Of a DNA stretch of 64,000 bases, positions 1 to 10,470 are shown piece by piece. The notes under the pieces are model-generated. The model made no database searches, was not told the DNA's origin, and worked only from the letters and a program-made list of their open reading frames with translations. The stretch's first letter is position 1. Each line of letters opens with the position of its first letter. Made by a program: the position numbers and the translations under genes. The stretch covers positions 62,001-126,000 of the forward strand of contig NZ_JAWRCU010000010.1 of NCBI RefSeq assembly GCF_033542235.1, given 5' to 3'. The stretch comes from JAWRCU01 sp033542235. GTDB lineage: Bacteria; Pseudomonadota; Alphaproteobacteria; Rhizobiales; Rhizobiaceae.

Positions 1-1016
1 GCCGACAGCGCGAGTGGACCGATGTCGGTCTCCTCGAGCATCGGCAATCCCACCCGCACACGCCGGGTGCGCTCGACCAGAGCTTCGACGAAACCATCGT
101 AGGCGTTCGCCTCGACGAAACAGCGTGAACCAGCGACGCAGGTCTGGCCCGCGGCCGCGAAGACGCCTGACACCACGCCGTTCACTGCATGCTCGATGTC
201 GACATCGCCGAAGATGACGTGCGGCGACTTGCCGCCAAGCTCCATCGAGCAGGGAACGAGGTTCTCCGCCGCATTGGCGGCGATCCGGCGCCCGGTCGTC
301 GTGGAGCCGGTGAAGACGAATTTGGCAATGCCTGGATGCCGGGTCAGCGCCTCACCTGCCACGGCGCCGGTGCCGGTCACGACGTTGACAACGCCGGCGG
401 GGAAGCCGGCCTCCATGATCAGTTCGGCCAAAGCGAGTGTGGACGCCGTGGCGTGCTCTGACGGCTTGATGACCACCGTGTTGCCGAGCGCAAGGCATGG
501 CGCCAGCGTACCGGTCAGCAGCATCAGCGGCGAATTCCACGGCGTGATCATGCCGACGACGCCGATCGGTTCGCGCAGGTTGAAGTTGAGCATGTCGAGC
601 TTGTTTACCGGGATGGTATCGCCGAGCAGCTTGTCGGCCATGCCGGCGAAGTAGGTGTAGCTGTCAGGCATGGCGCGCATCTGCGCCCGCATTTCCTTGA
701 GAAGCTTGCCATTGTCGCGCGTCTCGATCAGCGCCAGCTCGTCGGCGTTCTCGAGTACCAGCTCCGCCAACCGGCGCACGAGCTTGCCGCGGTCGGTTTG
801 GGTGATGCGCCGCCAGGCTGGATTGGCAAAGGCCGCGCGCGCTGCCTCGACAGCCGCGGCGACATCCTCGGCACTGGCCTCGGCGAATTGGTACCAAGGC
901 TTGCCGGTGGTCGGGTCGAAACTGTCGATATACTGCCCGCTCTTCGGCGCCACGGATACGCCGTTGATGAACAGGTTCTGGCGCGATCCTTGGAGCGATC
1001 CGACCGTCGTTTTCAT
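1..1016 (-). CDS. Aldehyde dehydrogenase, C-terminus cut by window edge
   Basis: A cytoplasmic NAD(P)+-dependent aldehyde dehydrogenase; the aldehyde cannot be read from sequence. About 338 residues are visible of a family usually near 480-500, because the gene runs off the left edge. Seen directly: 'PWNSPL' in the cofactor-binding half, 'MELGGKSP' with the general-base glutamate, and 'GQTCVAGSR' with the catalytic cysteine. The ATG at 1016 lies 22 nt after the stop of the flavin reductase gene on the same strand, so the two are probably co-transcribed. The N-terminus (SGQY..DPTTGKPW) resembles the second aldehyde dehydrogenase at 41400, so the two are paralogues of one subfamily. Pairing with a flavin reductase suggests degradation of a ring compound or amine. 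That substrate class is inference. Confidence 0.93.
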   Translation of the reverse strand, partial: MKTTVGSLQGSRQNLFINGVSVAPKSGQYIDSFDPTTGKPWYQFAEASAEDVAAAVEAARAAFANPAWRRITQTDRGKLVRRLAELVLENADELALIETRDNGKLLKEMRAQMRAMPDSYTYFAGMADKLLGDTIPVNKLDMLNFNLREPIGVVGMITPWNSPLMLLTGTLAPCLALGNTVVIKPSEHATASTLALAELIMEAGFPAGVVNVVTGTGAVAGEALTRHPGIAKFVFTGSTTTGRRIAANAAENLVPCSMELGGKSPHVIFGDVDIEHAVNGVVSGVFAAAGQTCVAGSRCFVEANAYDGFVEALVERTRRVRVGLPMLEETDIGPLALS

Positions 1017-1038
1017 GCTGTATGTCCTGCGTAGATCA

Positions 1039-2022
1039 TCATTTGGAGGCGGCCTGCGTCCACGATCGTGACTGACCGTCGATCATCGCGACGCGCCCGC
1101 CGTCGCCGGTGTCCATATAGATGCCGAAGCGCTTGTCCTGGCGCTCGCGTGCATAGCGGCGCAGCATGGCGCGCAACTCGTGGGTCGCGATCTGCTCGTA
1201 AGGCAGCGCGTCCACCGGAAAGAAGGTGTGACCATCCGGAAGTGCGGCTTCCGCGCTTTCGTGGCTCAGTTCGGCCCGGTAGATCAGATAGCCAGGGTCG
1301 CTGTCGGCGACGTCGAACACCGAATAGAGGAAGGTGTTTTCAGGGACGAGGCTCAGCGCCTCTCCACCATCGAGCACCAGTCTGCTATCCGCCTTGCGGC
1401 GCCGCGCCGTCGGCAGCACCCAGCCGCCTTTGCCGTCGACACGCAACAGGATGCGATCGCCCGCTTCGACCAGATAGCCGATGATCATATCCTGCGAGGC
1501 CAGCCAACCGGTCGGCAGCGGATCTTTCACACTGGCGTAGCGGCCGCGGCAGAATCCGAGCGGCGCCGAGGGGCTGGTTCCGAAGGCCTGCACCTGGCCG
1601 ATCAGGATGATGTGATCGCCGGCCTCAATGCGCTCGTGAACGGTGCAATCAAACCATGTCAGGCTGTCGGTGAGGACCGGCGCGCCCGTGTTGACGCGAT
1701 CATGGTTCACCCACTGGAACTTGTCCGCAGATTTCGACGCGAATACCGCCGCGACGTCCGCTTGGCCCTCGTGCAGAAAATTGACCGCGAAGGACCGTGT
1801 TTCATTGAATGCCGCAAAGCTCGACGCCGACTTGCCGACGCAGACCAGGAGCAACGGCGGGTCAAGCGAGACGGAGGTGAAGGAATTGGCGGTCATGCCC
1901 CGGGGATTGCCGCCGGCGTCGCGCGTGGTGATGACCGTGACACCGGTTACGAAGGTGCCGAAGGCGCGACGCAAGGCGATCGGATCGATCGTCCCTTTTG
2001 CCGCGGCCACTTCGTCCGTCAT
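1039..2022 (-). CDS. Flavin reductase-like protein with extra C-terminal domain
   Basis: 327 residues. Residues 14-165 form a flavin reductase-like FMN-binding split barrel (start 'FGTFVTGVTVITT', then 'GMTANSFTSVSLDPPLLLVC'), the family that supplies reduced flavin to two-component monooxygenases. Stand-alone members are about 160-190 residues. Here some 155 more residues follow, with segments such as 'GGWVLPTARR' and 'FFPVDALPY' that recall a NUDIX fold, but I see no intact NUDIX box. The ATG is preceded by GGAGG on the coding strand. The gene leads an apparent two-gene operon with the aldehyde dehydrogenase. The oxygenase that would use the reduced flavin is not in the window. A flavin-dependent activity of its own is an alternative. 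Confidence 0.88.
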   Translation of the reverse strand: MTDEVAAAKGTIDPIALRRAFGTFVTGVTVITTRDAGGNPRGMTANSFTSVSLDPPLLLVCVGKSASSFAAFNETRSFAVNFLHEGQADVAAVFASKSADKFQWVNHDRVNTGAPVLTDSLTWFDCTVHERIEAGDHIILIGQVQAFGTSPSAPLGFCRGRYASVKDPLPTGWLASQDMIIGYLVEAGDRILLRVDGKGGWVLPTARRRKADSRLVLDGGEALSLVPENTFLYSVFDVADSDPGYLIYRAELSHESAEAALPDGHTFFPVDALPYEQIATHELRAMLRRYARERQDKRFGIYMDTGDGGRVAMIDGQSRSWTQAASK

Positions 2023-2070
2023 TGCCTTCCTCCATGAGATGGACGAAGGCTAGGCAGGAGCCGGTGCCGG

Positions 2071-2092
2071 TTCTTCCTCCGATTTATAGGAA
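2071..2092. promoter_or_regulatory. Candidate operator, copy 1 of a repeated 22-bp motif
   Basis: Upstream of the flavin reductase start (2022). It reads TTCTTCCT, one free base, CGAT, four free bases, AGGAA. The same pattern recurs at 4076-4097 between the PucR-type regulator and the PF06684 gene. CTTCCT (2073-2078) and AGGAAG (2088-2093) form a dyad. Sharing by the two promoter regions around one regulator suggests a binding site for that regulator, which is inference. Confidence 0.5.
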
Positions 2093-2190
2093 GGATGTCG
2101 CAACGTGCTGCTTCCATCCTGAGCAAGTGTAAGCAGGACACGTAAGTGCCGGCTGTACCGCGGCATCAGTCGATAACAGGGGGAGACGTT

Positions 2191-3990
2191 CTAACGGAGC
2201 GCCGGCGCGTGGCTGTCGATGATGCCGCTGAGACGGATCGCCAGCTCGACCGCGAAGCGCCGTTCGGGCGTGTCGAGCCGGATTCCGAACAGTTCCTCGA
2301 TGCGCGACAGGCGGTAGCGCAAGGTGGTGACGTGAAGGCCCATGGAGTCGGCGCAGGCCTGGCTACGGCAGCCTTCGCGCACAAAGGCAAACAGCGTGTC
2401 CAGATAGGGCGTGCCGTGTTCCCGATCGTGCTCGATCAACGCGCCGACGCTTTCCCTGACGAAGTCGCGCACGTCGGGAGCGTCGGCGGCGGCGACCAGC
2501 ATCGGTAGAGGGCCAAAGTCCTGGCTGGCGAAGACACCGGTGCGCCCAAAGGAGCGGCCGATCCGGATCATGCGGCGGCATCGCTCCCAGGCGACCGGAT
2601 AATTGGCCAGCCCTGCACAATTCTCGGAAACCACGACCACCGGTTCGCGCTCGAAATAGCGGCCAAGCTCCGAAGCGATCCTTTGCGGCAGTTTACCGAC
2701 ACGCACATCGTCCTCGCCCAACTCAGCCGGAACGAGACAGACAAGGCCGTCTTCCATCGCGATAGCCGTCCCCGCAATGCCAGCCTGCTGAAGCAGGCGC
2801 ACAAGCGCATGGTGAGGATCGGCAAGTCCGGCGGCGCCACCCTTCGCGTGCTCGGCGAGATCGATGACGATCATCTTCTGGGCGGCCGTCAGATCGAGGC
2901 CCAGCCGGCGCGCACGATTGACGATATCGGCCTCGTCACGCCAGCGGCGCTCGATCACCTCCAGGAACAGTTCAGTCAGGGATCTGGTCTCGAAGCGGAA
3001 GCGAACGAAGCTGCGCATCATTTGCACGCTGAGCGCGAACTTGGCGCTGTCGAGCAGCATCTGGTCGAGCTGGCCGGACTGCTGCGGCGTCGGGAAAATC
3101 ATCAGCGCACCAACCACTTCGTCATCGATGGTAAGCGGCTCGATGCGCATCGATAGCTTGAGCCGATGCCTGCCGTCATCCACGAACAGGGTCTCGTTCT
3201 GGCGGGCCTCCGAGGCACCGCGCGCGACCTTGAATATCTGCCGATTGAGTGTGCCACCCACGGCCTGCTGCCAGGACGCGGCATCGAAATGCGCTTCGCT
3301 CGGCGAGCGTCCGGCAACGACCAGGTTGGCGTGGAAATCGATCACCACCACCGGATTGGTCAGAAACTCGCTTACCTTTTCGGCGAGCGAGACGACGGAC
3401 CCATCCGACAGAGCCTGCTGCAGAAGCGTGGTATGCGCCAGCAAAGCGCGCTGCAGATGCCTGCCAGCCTCCTTCTCCTGGCGCAGACGATGCTGCTTCT
3501 CCACTGCGATCTCACCGAGATGCACGATCATGCCAATGAAGGCGATATCCTCGGCCGTCACTTCGGTGATTTCACGCGAGACGACGGTCAGCACCATCGG
3601 GCGGCCGTCTTCGTCCACGCAATTCATAGGCATGACCAGCACGCTGCGGTAGTCGCGCTCGAATGCTTCTCGACGGTAACCCGGAAACTCCTCGGATACG
3701 CGCGCGTCCCTGATATAGACGGGTTCGTTGCGATTGAGGGCTACGATCGAAGGACTGGTGGCGAGTTCCCAGCGGTCCGGCAAAGCGCGCTGAATCAGCG
3801 TCGGGTCATGGCGCACGATGACATAGGCATGACCATGGGGCGCATCGATGCTCATGATCGAGCCCAAGGTCCATTTGGCATGACGACAGGCCGCCAGCAC
3901 GAGGTCGCGCAGCACGGACTGGAGATCGCCGCCCGAATTGATGAGGCTGGCGGCGTCCCGCAACGAGAGTATTTGCGACTCGTGGTTCAC
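2191..3990 (-). CDS. PucR-family transcriptional regulator with N-terminal GAF domain
   Basis: 599-residue regulator. Roughly residues 15-170 look like a GAF sensor domain, the middle like the GGDEF-like/CdaR segment of PucR proteins, and the last 60 residues are the PucR-type helix-turn-helix ('CRSQACADSMGLHVTTLRYR', then 'RIEELFGIRLDTPERRF'). Such proteins usually activate nearby catabolic genes in response to a bound metabolite. The start is a GTG at 3990. It lies between the flavin reductase/aldehyde dehydrogenase pair on the same strand and the divergent PF06684 gene, with the repeated 22-bp motif on both sides, so it very probably controls both. The ligand is unknown. Confidence 0.9.
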   Translation of the reverse strand: MNHESQILSLRDAASLINSGGDLQSVLRDLVLAACRHAKWTLGSIMSIDAPHGHAYVIVRHDPTLIQRALPDRWELATSPSIVALNRNEPVYIRDARVSEEFPGYRREAFERDYRSVLVMPMNCVDEDGRPMVLTVVSREITEVTAEDIAFIGMIVHLGEIAVEKQHRLRQEKEAGRHLQRALLAHTTLLQQALSDGSVVSLAEKVSEFLTNPVVVIDFHANLVVAGRSPSEAHFDAASWQQAVGGTLNRQIFKVARGASEARQNETLFVDDGRHRLKLSMRIEPLTIDDEVVGALMIFPTPQQSGQLDQMLLDSAKFALSVQMMRSFVRFRFETRSLTELFLEVIERRWRDEADIVNRARRLGLDLTAAQKMIVIDLAEHAKGGAAGLADPHHALVRLLQQAGIAGTAIAMEDGLVCLVPAELGEDDVRVGKLPQRIASELGRYFEREPVVVVSENCAGLANYPVAWERCRRMIRIGRSFGRTGVFASQDFGPLPMLVAAADAPDVRDFVRESVGALIEHDREHGTPYLDTLFAFVREGCRSQACADSMGLHVTTLRYRLSRIEELFGIRLDTPERRFAVELAIRLSGIIDSHAPALR

Positions 3991-4075
3991 GCCCGGTCTT
4001 GCGCCTCGCGAAGGGTCAACTAAGCCGTCGCGGATAAACGAACGCTACACCGCTTCCAAGCGGTGCGCACGCCGA

Positions 4076-4097
4076 TTCTTCCTACGATCCGGAGGAA
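4076..4097. promoter_or_regulatory. Candidate operator, copy 2 of a repeated 22-bp motif
   Basis: TTCTTCCT, one base, CGAT, four bases, AGGAA, identical in all 17 constrained positions to 2071-2092. It sits 54 bp before the PF06684 start (4152) and 85 bp from the GTG of the PucR-type gene (3990), so it could serve either promoter. Confidence 0.5.
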
Positions 4098-4151
4098 TAC
4101 CTGTCCATTGGTCCTCAATAGGCTAGGCTTCCACCAACAGGGCGCCAAATC

Positions 4152-4733
4152 ATGGAATTGCGAAAAGTCTGCACCTTCATCGAGGAAGTACATGTCGAAG
4201 GCGGCAAGGCGGCTTCGAGGCCGGTGACATCGATCGTCGTGGCCGCTGTTTTGGCCAACCCTTGGGCAGGGCGTGGATTCGTTGAGAATCTGCGTCCGGA
4301 GATCGTGGCGATCGCGCCTCGGCTCGGACATGAACTTACACGTCGCCTGCTCGGCCTTATGCCTGCAGAACGCATCGAGAGCTACGGCAAGGCCGCGTCC
4401 GTTGGCATCGCCGGCGAAATCGAGCATGCCTCCGCCATGATTCACACGCTGCGCTTCGGCAATGTCTTCCGCGACGCCGTAGGCGGCACGACCTATCTAG
4501 AATTCTGCAACACCCGCAATGCGCCAGGCGCGCTGCTGTCGCTGCCGATGATGCACAAGAGCGAGAACGGCCGTCGCTCGCATTTCATCACCGCCAACTT
4601 CCAAATCGCCGACGGCCCGGCGGCTGACGAGATCGTCGTAGCTATTGGTGCGGCGGATGGTGGCCGAGTCCACCCCCGCATTGCGGACCGTTTCCAGGAC
4701 ATGACAGAGATGGAGCGGGAGCGCGCGACGTAG
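4152..4733 (+). CDS. Amino acid synthesis family protein (PF06684, DUF1185)
   Basis: 193 residues, full length for the 'amino acid synthesis' family PF06684, whose biochemical role is not settled despite the name. The sequence opens 'MELRKVCTFIEEVHVEGGK' and keeps the family's central 'GKAASVGIAGEIEHASAMIH' and 'SHFITANFQIADGP' stretches. No signal peptide or membrane segment is seen. It is divergent from the PucR-type gene and carries a copy of the shared 22-bp motif upstream. In the genomes I recall, relatives sit in catabolic clusters with flavin-dependent and aldehyde-oxidising enzymes, which matches this context. The family call is firm and the function is open. Confidence 0.88.
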   Translation: MELRKVCTFIEEVHVEGGKAASRPVTSIVVAAVLANPWAGRGFVENLRPEIVAIAPRLGHELTRRLLGLMPAERIESYGKAASVGIAGEIEHASAMIHTLRFGNVFRDAVGGTTYLEFCNTRNAPGALLSLPMMHKSENGRRSHFITANFQIADGPAADEIVVAIGAADGGRVHPRIADRFQDMTEMERERAT

Positions 4734-4749
4734 TGTCGTACGCGACACT
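4732..4749 (+). terminator. Small hairpin after the PF06684 gene
   Basis: AGTGTCG (4732-4738) and CGACACT (4743-4749) are perfect 7-bp arms around TACG, overlapping the stop codon. No T-run follows, so termination is uncertain. Confidence 0.3.
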
Positions 4750-4944
4750 CCCCGCTTGTCGCCGATGAGCTCTGCTTTCAGCAATCCGCAAAGCTGACCT
4801 CTACGTCCAATATGCTGCGCAAGCTGCCTGAAGACACGTCTTGGCAGCAGAGCGTCCGGCCCTGGCCTGCGCAGATTTGTCTGGACAGATGGACAGTTCC
4901 CGCACGGGTTGACAGGCCGGCCGCGCGCGTCCACCCTATGCGCT

Positions 4945-5043
4945 CCACCTGGGGAGTCCCGACAAGGGGCTGAGATACTGCTGGCTTCGGCAGCGCAGTG
5001 ACCCGTCGAACCTGATCCAGTTCACGCTGGCGTAGGGATGGTG
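4945..5043 (+). ncRNA. TPP riboswitch (thi box)
   Basis: Thiamine pyrophosphate-sensing leader of the thi operon. Seen: closing-stem strands CCACC (4945-4949) and TGGTG (5039-5043), the pyrimidine-sensor segment GGGGCTGAGATA near 4966-4977, and the conserved distal segment GAACCTGATCCAGTT (5008-5022) followed by GTAGGGA. It lies 134 nt before the thiC ATG, leaving room for a sequestering hairpin. In this class TPP binding lowers expression; in Gram-negative bacteria this is mostly at translation initiation. Nothing like a T-tailed terminator is obvious downstream, so translational control is likelier (inference). Confidence 0.95.
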
Positions 5044-5177
5044 AATGCGCTTGGCATACCGAACCGACATCACGGGAAAAATCCGGCAGGCGACCTCGCT
5101 CCTGCCATCGCCCAAGCGTGCCTTCTCCTCATACCGCCGAACTGGGTCTCCGTTGCAGTCGAGCAAAGGAGCCTCAC

Positions 5178-7015
<1,838 letters not shown>

Positions 7016-7019
<4 letters not shown>

Positions 7020-8005
7020 AAGCGCTGGTGAAAGGGGCCGGCGTCGCCGGCCTCACCCTCGCCCACGCGCTGGCGACCCGCGGGGCGGCCGTCACGGTGG
7101 TCGACAGGCGGCACGGCAAAGAGGAGACGGCATCGTGGTTCGCCGGCGGCATGCTCGCCCCTTACTGCGAACGCGAGACGGCCGAGGAGGCCGTCCTCGC
7201 GCTGGGTCTCGGCGCGGCCGACTGGTGGGAAAGAGCCCTGCCTGGAAGCGTCACGCACAACGGCACGGTCGTCGTAAGCGCGGCACGCGACCTCGGCGAA
7301 CTCGACCGTTTCGCCGCCCGCACGGCCGGCTTCATATGGCTCGGCCAGGACAAGCTCGCCGAATTGGAGCCGGCGCTCACCGGCCGCTTCCGTCGCGCGC
7401 TCTTCTTCACCGAGGAAGCACATCTCGATCCGCGGCAGGTCCTGACGCGGCTAGAATGCAAGCTTGTCGGGCTGGGGGTCGCCTTCGAAGGGCCCGAGGG
7501 GATTGCCGAGGCCGGTTTCGACGTGATTGCCGACTGCACGGGCGCTGCCCGGATTGGATCGGATGCAGCATTGCGCGGCGTGCGCGGAGAGATGCTGGTG
7601 CTACGCGCGCCCGGCATGGTGCTGTCGCGGCCAGTCCGGCTGCTCCATCCGAGGTTTCCGATCTATGTCGTGCCGCGCGGCAACGGCCATTTCATGGTCG
7701 GCGCGACAATGATCGAGAGCGACGCCGCGGGGCCCATCACCGTCCGCTCGATCATGGAGCTGCTCAACGCCGCTTACAGCCTCAATCCGGCATTTGCGGA
7801 AGCCGAGATCGTCGAGACCGGCGTCGGCATCCGCCCTGCCTATCCGGACAACCTGCCTCGTATCGAACGAGCAGGCAGGACGATCAGCGTGAACGGCCTC
7901 TACCGGCACGGCTTCCTGCTGGCGCCCGCCATGGCCGAACGAGCGGCGGACATGATCTTCGACAGTCAGCCGGCAAGGGAGTTGCTCTATGAAGCTCATC
8001 GTTAA
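7016..8005 (+). CDS. thiO: Glycine oxidase ThiO
   Basis: FAD-dependent glycine oxidase that makes the dehydroglycine used in thiazole synthesis, the aerobic replacement for ThiH. 329 residues. The N-terminal dinucleotide-binding motif reads 'VKGAGVAGLTLAHALATRG', and a DAO fold continues to 'GIRPAYPDNLPRI' and 'GLYRHGFLLAPAMAERAA' near the C-terminus. The GTG start at 7016 overlaps the thiC stop (GTGA), and its 3' end overlaps thiS by 17 nt, so translational coupling is likely. Confidence 0.96.
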
Positions 8006-8186
8006 CGGCCAGACGCGAGACGTGTCGGCAGCGACGCTCGCCGCGCTGCTCAGGGAGCTCGACTACGAGGGCAACTGGCTGGCGACTGCGCTGAACGGCG
8101 AGGTCGTGCCGGCAAAGGAGCGGCCCGGATGCCAGCTGTCGGAGGGCGACCGGATCGAAATTCTCTCTCCGATGAAAGGCGGCTGA
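7989..8186 (+). CDS. thiS: Sulfur carrier protein ThiS
   Basis: 65-residue ubiquitin-like sulfur carrier. It ends 'SPMKGG'; the terminal Gly-Gly is adenylated and thiocarboxylated to carry sulfur to ThiG. N-terminal 'MKLIVNGQTRDV' is the expected first strand. Its start lies inside the end of thiO and its stop is 3 nt before thiG. The adenylating ThiF-type enzyme is not in the operon and must be encoded elsewhere. Confidence 0.96.
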   Translation: MKLIVNGQTRDVSAATLAALLRELDYEGNWLATALNGEVVPAKERPGCQLSEGDRIEILSPMKGG

Positions 8187-8189
8187 ATC

Positions 8190-8963
8190 ATGCTCACCCT
8201 CTACGGCAAGGAGCTTCCCTCGCGCCTGCTGCTCGGCACCGCCCATTATCCCTCGCCGGCCGTTCTCGGCGAAGCGGTGAGAACATCAGGCGCGTCCGTC
8301 CTCACGGTTTCGCTCCGCCGTGAGAGCGCGGGCGGCAAGAACGGAGGGCAATTCTGGTCCCTCGTCCAATCGCTTGGCACTGCGGTGCTCCCCAACACCG
8401 CCGGCTGCCATTCGGTAAAAGACGCCGTCATGACGGCCCACATGGCACGCGACGTGTTCGGCACCAACTGGATCAAGCTCGAGGTGATCGGCAATCACGA
8501 TACTTTGCAGCCCGACGTGTTCGAGCTCGTAAAGGCAGCGCGGATCCTGAGCGGGGACGGCTTTGCCGTCTTCCCCTATACGACGGACGACCTCGTCGTC
8601 GCCGAGCGTCTCCTCGATGCCGGCTGCCAGGTGCTGATGCCATGGTGTGCGCCGATCGGGTCGGCAAAGGGACCCCTCAACATCGACGCGCTGCGCTCCC
8701 TGCGCGGCCATTTCCCCGACGTGCCGCTGATCGTCGATGCCGGCATCGGCCGGCCGTCCCACGCGGCGACGGTAATGGAGCTCGGCTATGACGCCGTGCT
8801 CCTCAACACGGCTGTCGCCCAGGCTGGCGACCCGCCCGCCATGGCGGTCGCCTTCGCAAAGGCCATCGAGGCCGGCCGGCTCGCCTGGCAGGCCGGCATT
8901 CTGGAGCCGCGCGACATGGCCGTCCCGTCCACGCCCACGATCGGCAAAGCGGTGTTCTCGTGA
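8190..8963 (+). CDS. thiG: Thiazole synthase ThiG
   Basis: 257-residue TIM-barrel enzyme that joins deoxyxylulose phosphate, dehydroglycine and ThiS-borne sulfur into the thiazole phosphate. 'NTAGCHSVKDAV' is a ThiG signature; the lysine of 'WIKLEVIG' fits the Schiff-base lysine. 'DAGIGRPSHAATVMELGYDA' is the phosphate-binding end of the barrel. Length is normal. It follows thiS after 3 nt and its stop overlaps the GTG start of thiE. Confidence 0.97.
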   Translation: MLTLYGKELPSRLLLGTAHYPSPAVLGEAVRTSGASVLTVSLRRESAGGKNGGQFWSLVQSLGTAVLPNTAGCHSVKDAVMTAHMARDVFGTNWIKLEVIGNHDTLQPDVFELVKAARILSGDGFAVFPYTTDDLVVAERLLDAGCQVLMPWCAPIGSAKGPLNIDALRSLRGHFPDVPLIVDAGIGRPSHAATVMELGYDAVLLNTAVAQAGDPPAMAVAFAKAIEAGRLAWQAGILEPRDMAVPSTPTIGKAVFS

Positions 8964-9565
8964 AGCTCGATCCGTTTTATCCGATCGTCGACAGCGTCGA
9001 TTGGATCGCGCGGCTGGTGCCGCTCGGCGTGAAGCTCGTGCAACTGCGCATCAAGAACATGGAAAGACGGGCGTTGCGCGCCGAAATTCGCGGGGCAAAG
9101 TCGATCTGCGCCCGTTTCGGCTGCACCCTCGTCATCAACGACTACTGGCGGCTCGCCCTCGATGAGGGCTGTGACTTCGTCCATCTCGGCCAGGAAGACC
9201 TGGCCCATGCCGATATCGCGGCGATCCATTTCGCGGGCGTCAGACTGGGCCTCTCTACGCACGACCACGGCGAGCTTGCAACCGCGCTCGACGCCGCGCC
9301 GGACTACGTGGCCCTCGGCCCGGTCTATCCCACCATCCTGAAGAAGATGAGATGGGCGCCGCAAGGGCTGGAGCGCATCACCGAATGGAAGAGGCTTGTT
9401 GCGCCGCTGCCACTGGTGGCGATCGGCGGCCTCAATCCGGATCGGCTTGCCGGCGTGTTCGCGCACGGCGCCGACAGCGCCGCGGTGGTAACCGACATAA
9501 CCCGCAACGCCGATCCGGAAGCGCGCACGCGTGAATGGCTGGAAGCGACGGCGCCCTGGCGATGA
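8960..9565 (+). CDS. thiE: Thiamine-phosphate synthase ThiE
   Basis: 201 residues; couples HMP pyrophosphate with thiazole phosphate to give thiamine monophosphate. Family features: 'VQLRIKNM' with the pyrophosphate-site basic residues, 'LVINDYW', 'VHLGQEDL', 'LGLSTHDHGEL' and 'YVALGPVYPT', ending in 'LVAIGGLNPDRL'. Slightly shorter than typical ThiE (about 210-215) but no motif is missing. GTG start overlapping the thiG stop. Confidence 0.96.
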   Translation: MKLDPFYPIVDSVDWIARLVPLGVKLVQLRIKNMERRALRAEIRGAKSICARFGCTLVINDYWRLALDEGCDFVHLGQEDLAHADIAAIHFAGVRLGLSTHDHGELATALDAAPDYVALGPVYPTILKKMRWAPQGLERITEWKRLVAPLPLVAIGGLNPDRLAGVFAHGADSAAVVTDITRNADPEARTREWLEATAPWR

Positions 9566-10311
9566 ACGCTGAGCCGCACGTGCTGGTCATCGCGGGAACC
9601 GATTCCAGCGGCGGGGCCGGCTTGAGCCGCGACATCGAGACGATAGCCGCGCACGGCTTCAGGTCAGCCTTTGCGGTGACGGCCGTCACAGTTCAGACCC
9701 ATTCGTCCGTCAGCCGGATCCAACCTATGCCGGCCAGTTTGATCGCCGATCAGATGCGTGCCGCGCTTGGCGCCGACGACGTGAAGGCGGTCAAGATCGG
9801 AATGCTCGGCACGGACGAGGCGATAGCTGCAGTCGTGTCGATCCTGCGCGATCGGGCGGACATCCCAGTGGTGCTGGACCCCGTCCTCGTCTCCTCTTCC
9901 GGTCGGCCGCTGATTGCGGAAGGAGCCATCGACGCATTGCGCCATGATCTCATGCCGCTCTGCCGGCTCCTCACGCCGAACCTGATGGAACTGGCAGGAC
10001 TGACCGGGTCGACGATGGCAACCGACGAAGCGACCGCCTGCCGTCAGGGCGAGGAATTGTCGCGGGCCGCCGGGACGGCTGTACTCGTCAAAGGCGGCCA
10101 CGCAGCCGGCGCGGAGGCCATCGACATGTTGCTGCAGCCAGGCCGCCCTGCCCTTCGCTTTGCCGCGCCGCGCCTCGCGCGAGAAATGCGTGGCACTGGC
10201 TGCATGCTCTCCAGCGCCATCGCCGCCGGCCTCGCGCTCGGTCAGTCACTGGACGCAAGCGTACGCAAGGCCAAGCAATATGTTCTCGAAAGACTCGACT
10301 GCACCGTTTGA
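9562..10311 (+). CDS. thiD: Hydroxymethylpyrimidine/phosphomethylpyrimidine kinase ThiD
   Basis: Ribokinase-fold kinase performing both phosphorylations of HMP on the way to thiamine phosphate. 249 residues. 'VLVIAGTDSSGGAGLSRDIE' is the substrate-binding N-terminus, 'VLDPVLVSSSG' is in the core, and 'GTGCMLSSAIAAGLA' carries the anion hole and catalytic region. The ATG at 9562 overlaps the thiE stop (ATGA). Last gene of the operon; no strong terminator hairpin is seen after it. Confidence 0.96.
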   Translation: MNAEPHVLVIAGTDSSGGAGLSRDIETIAAHGFRSAFAVTAVTVQTHSSVSRIQPMPASLIADQMRAALGADDVKAVKIGMLGTDEAIAAVVSILRDRADIPVVLDPVLVSSSGRPLIAEGAIDALRHDLMPLCRLLTPNLMELAGLTGSTMATDEATACRQGEELSRAAGTAVLVKGGHAAGAEAIDMLLQPGRPALRFAAPRLAREMRGTGCMLSSAIAAGLALGQSLDASVRKAKQYVLERLDCTV

Positions 10312-10470
10312 TTTTCCATTCCCAGCAGAATCCCTCTTGGAAAGGCGCCGCTCTCAGACATCAGCGGAAGAACTTCTGCCGCACCGCCGCTCGCGCCGGA
10401 AGCAGCGAAACTGTCGCGACATAGCGGTTCGAATACACCCCGCCGATTGCCCTCTACTGTGTCGCTCAGG

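Noticed and set aside
2146..4023. Several frames antisense to the PucR-type gene
   Set aside because: All are shadows of the regulator, whose HTH and GAF regions are clear.
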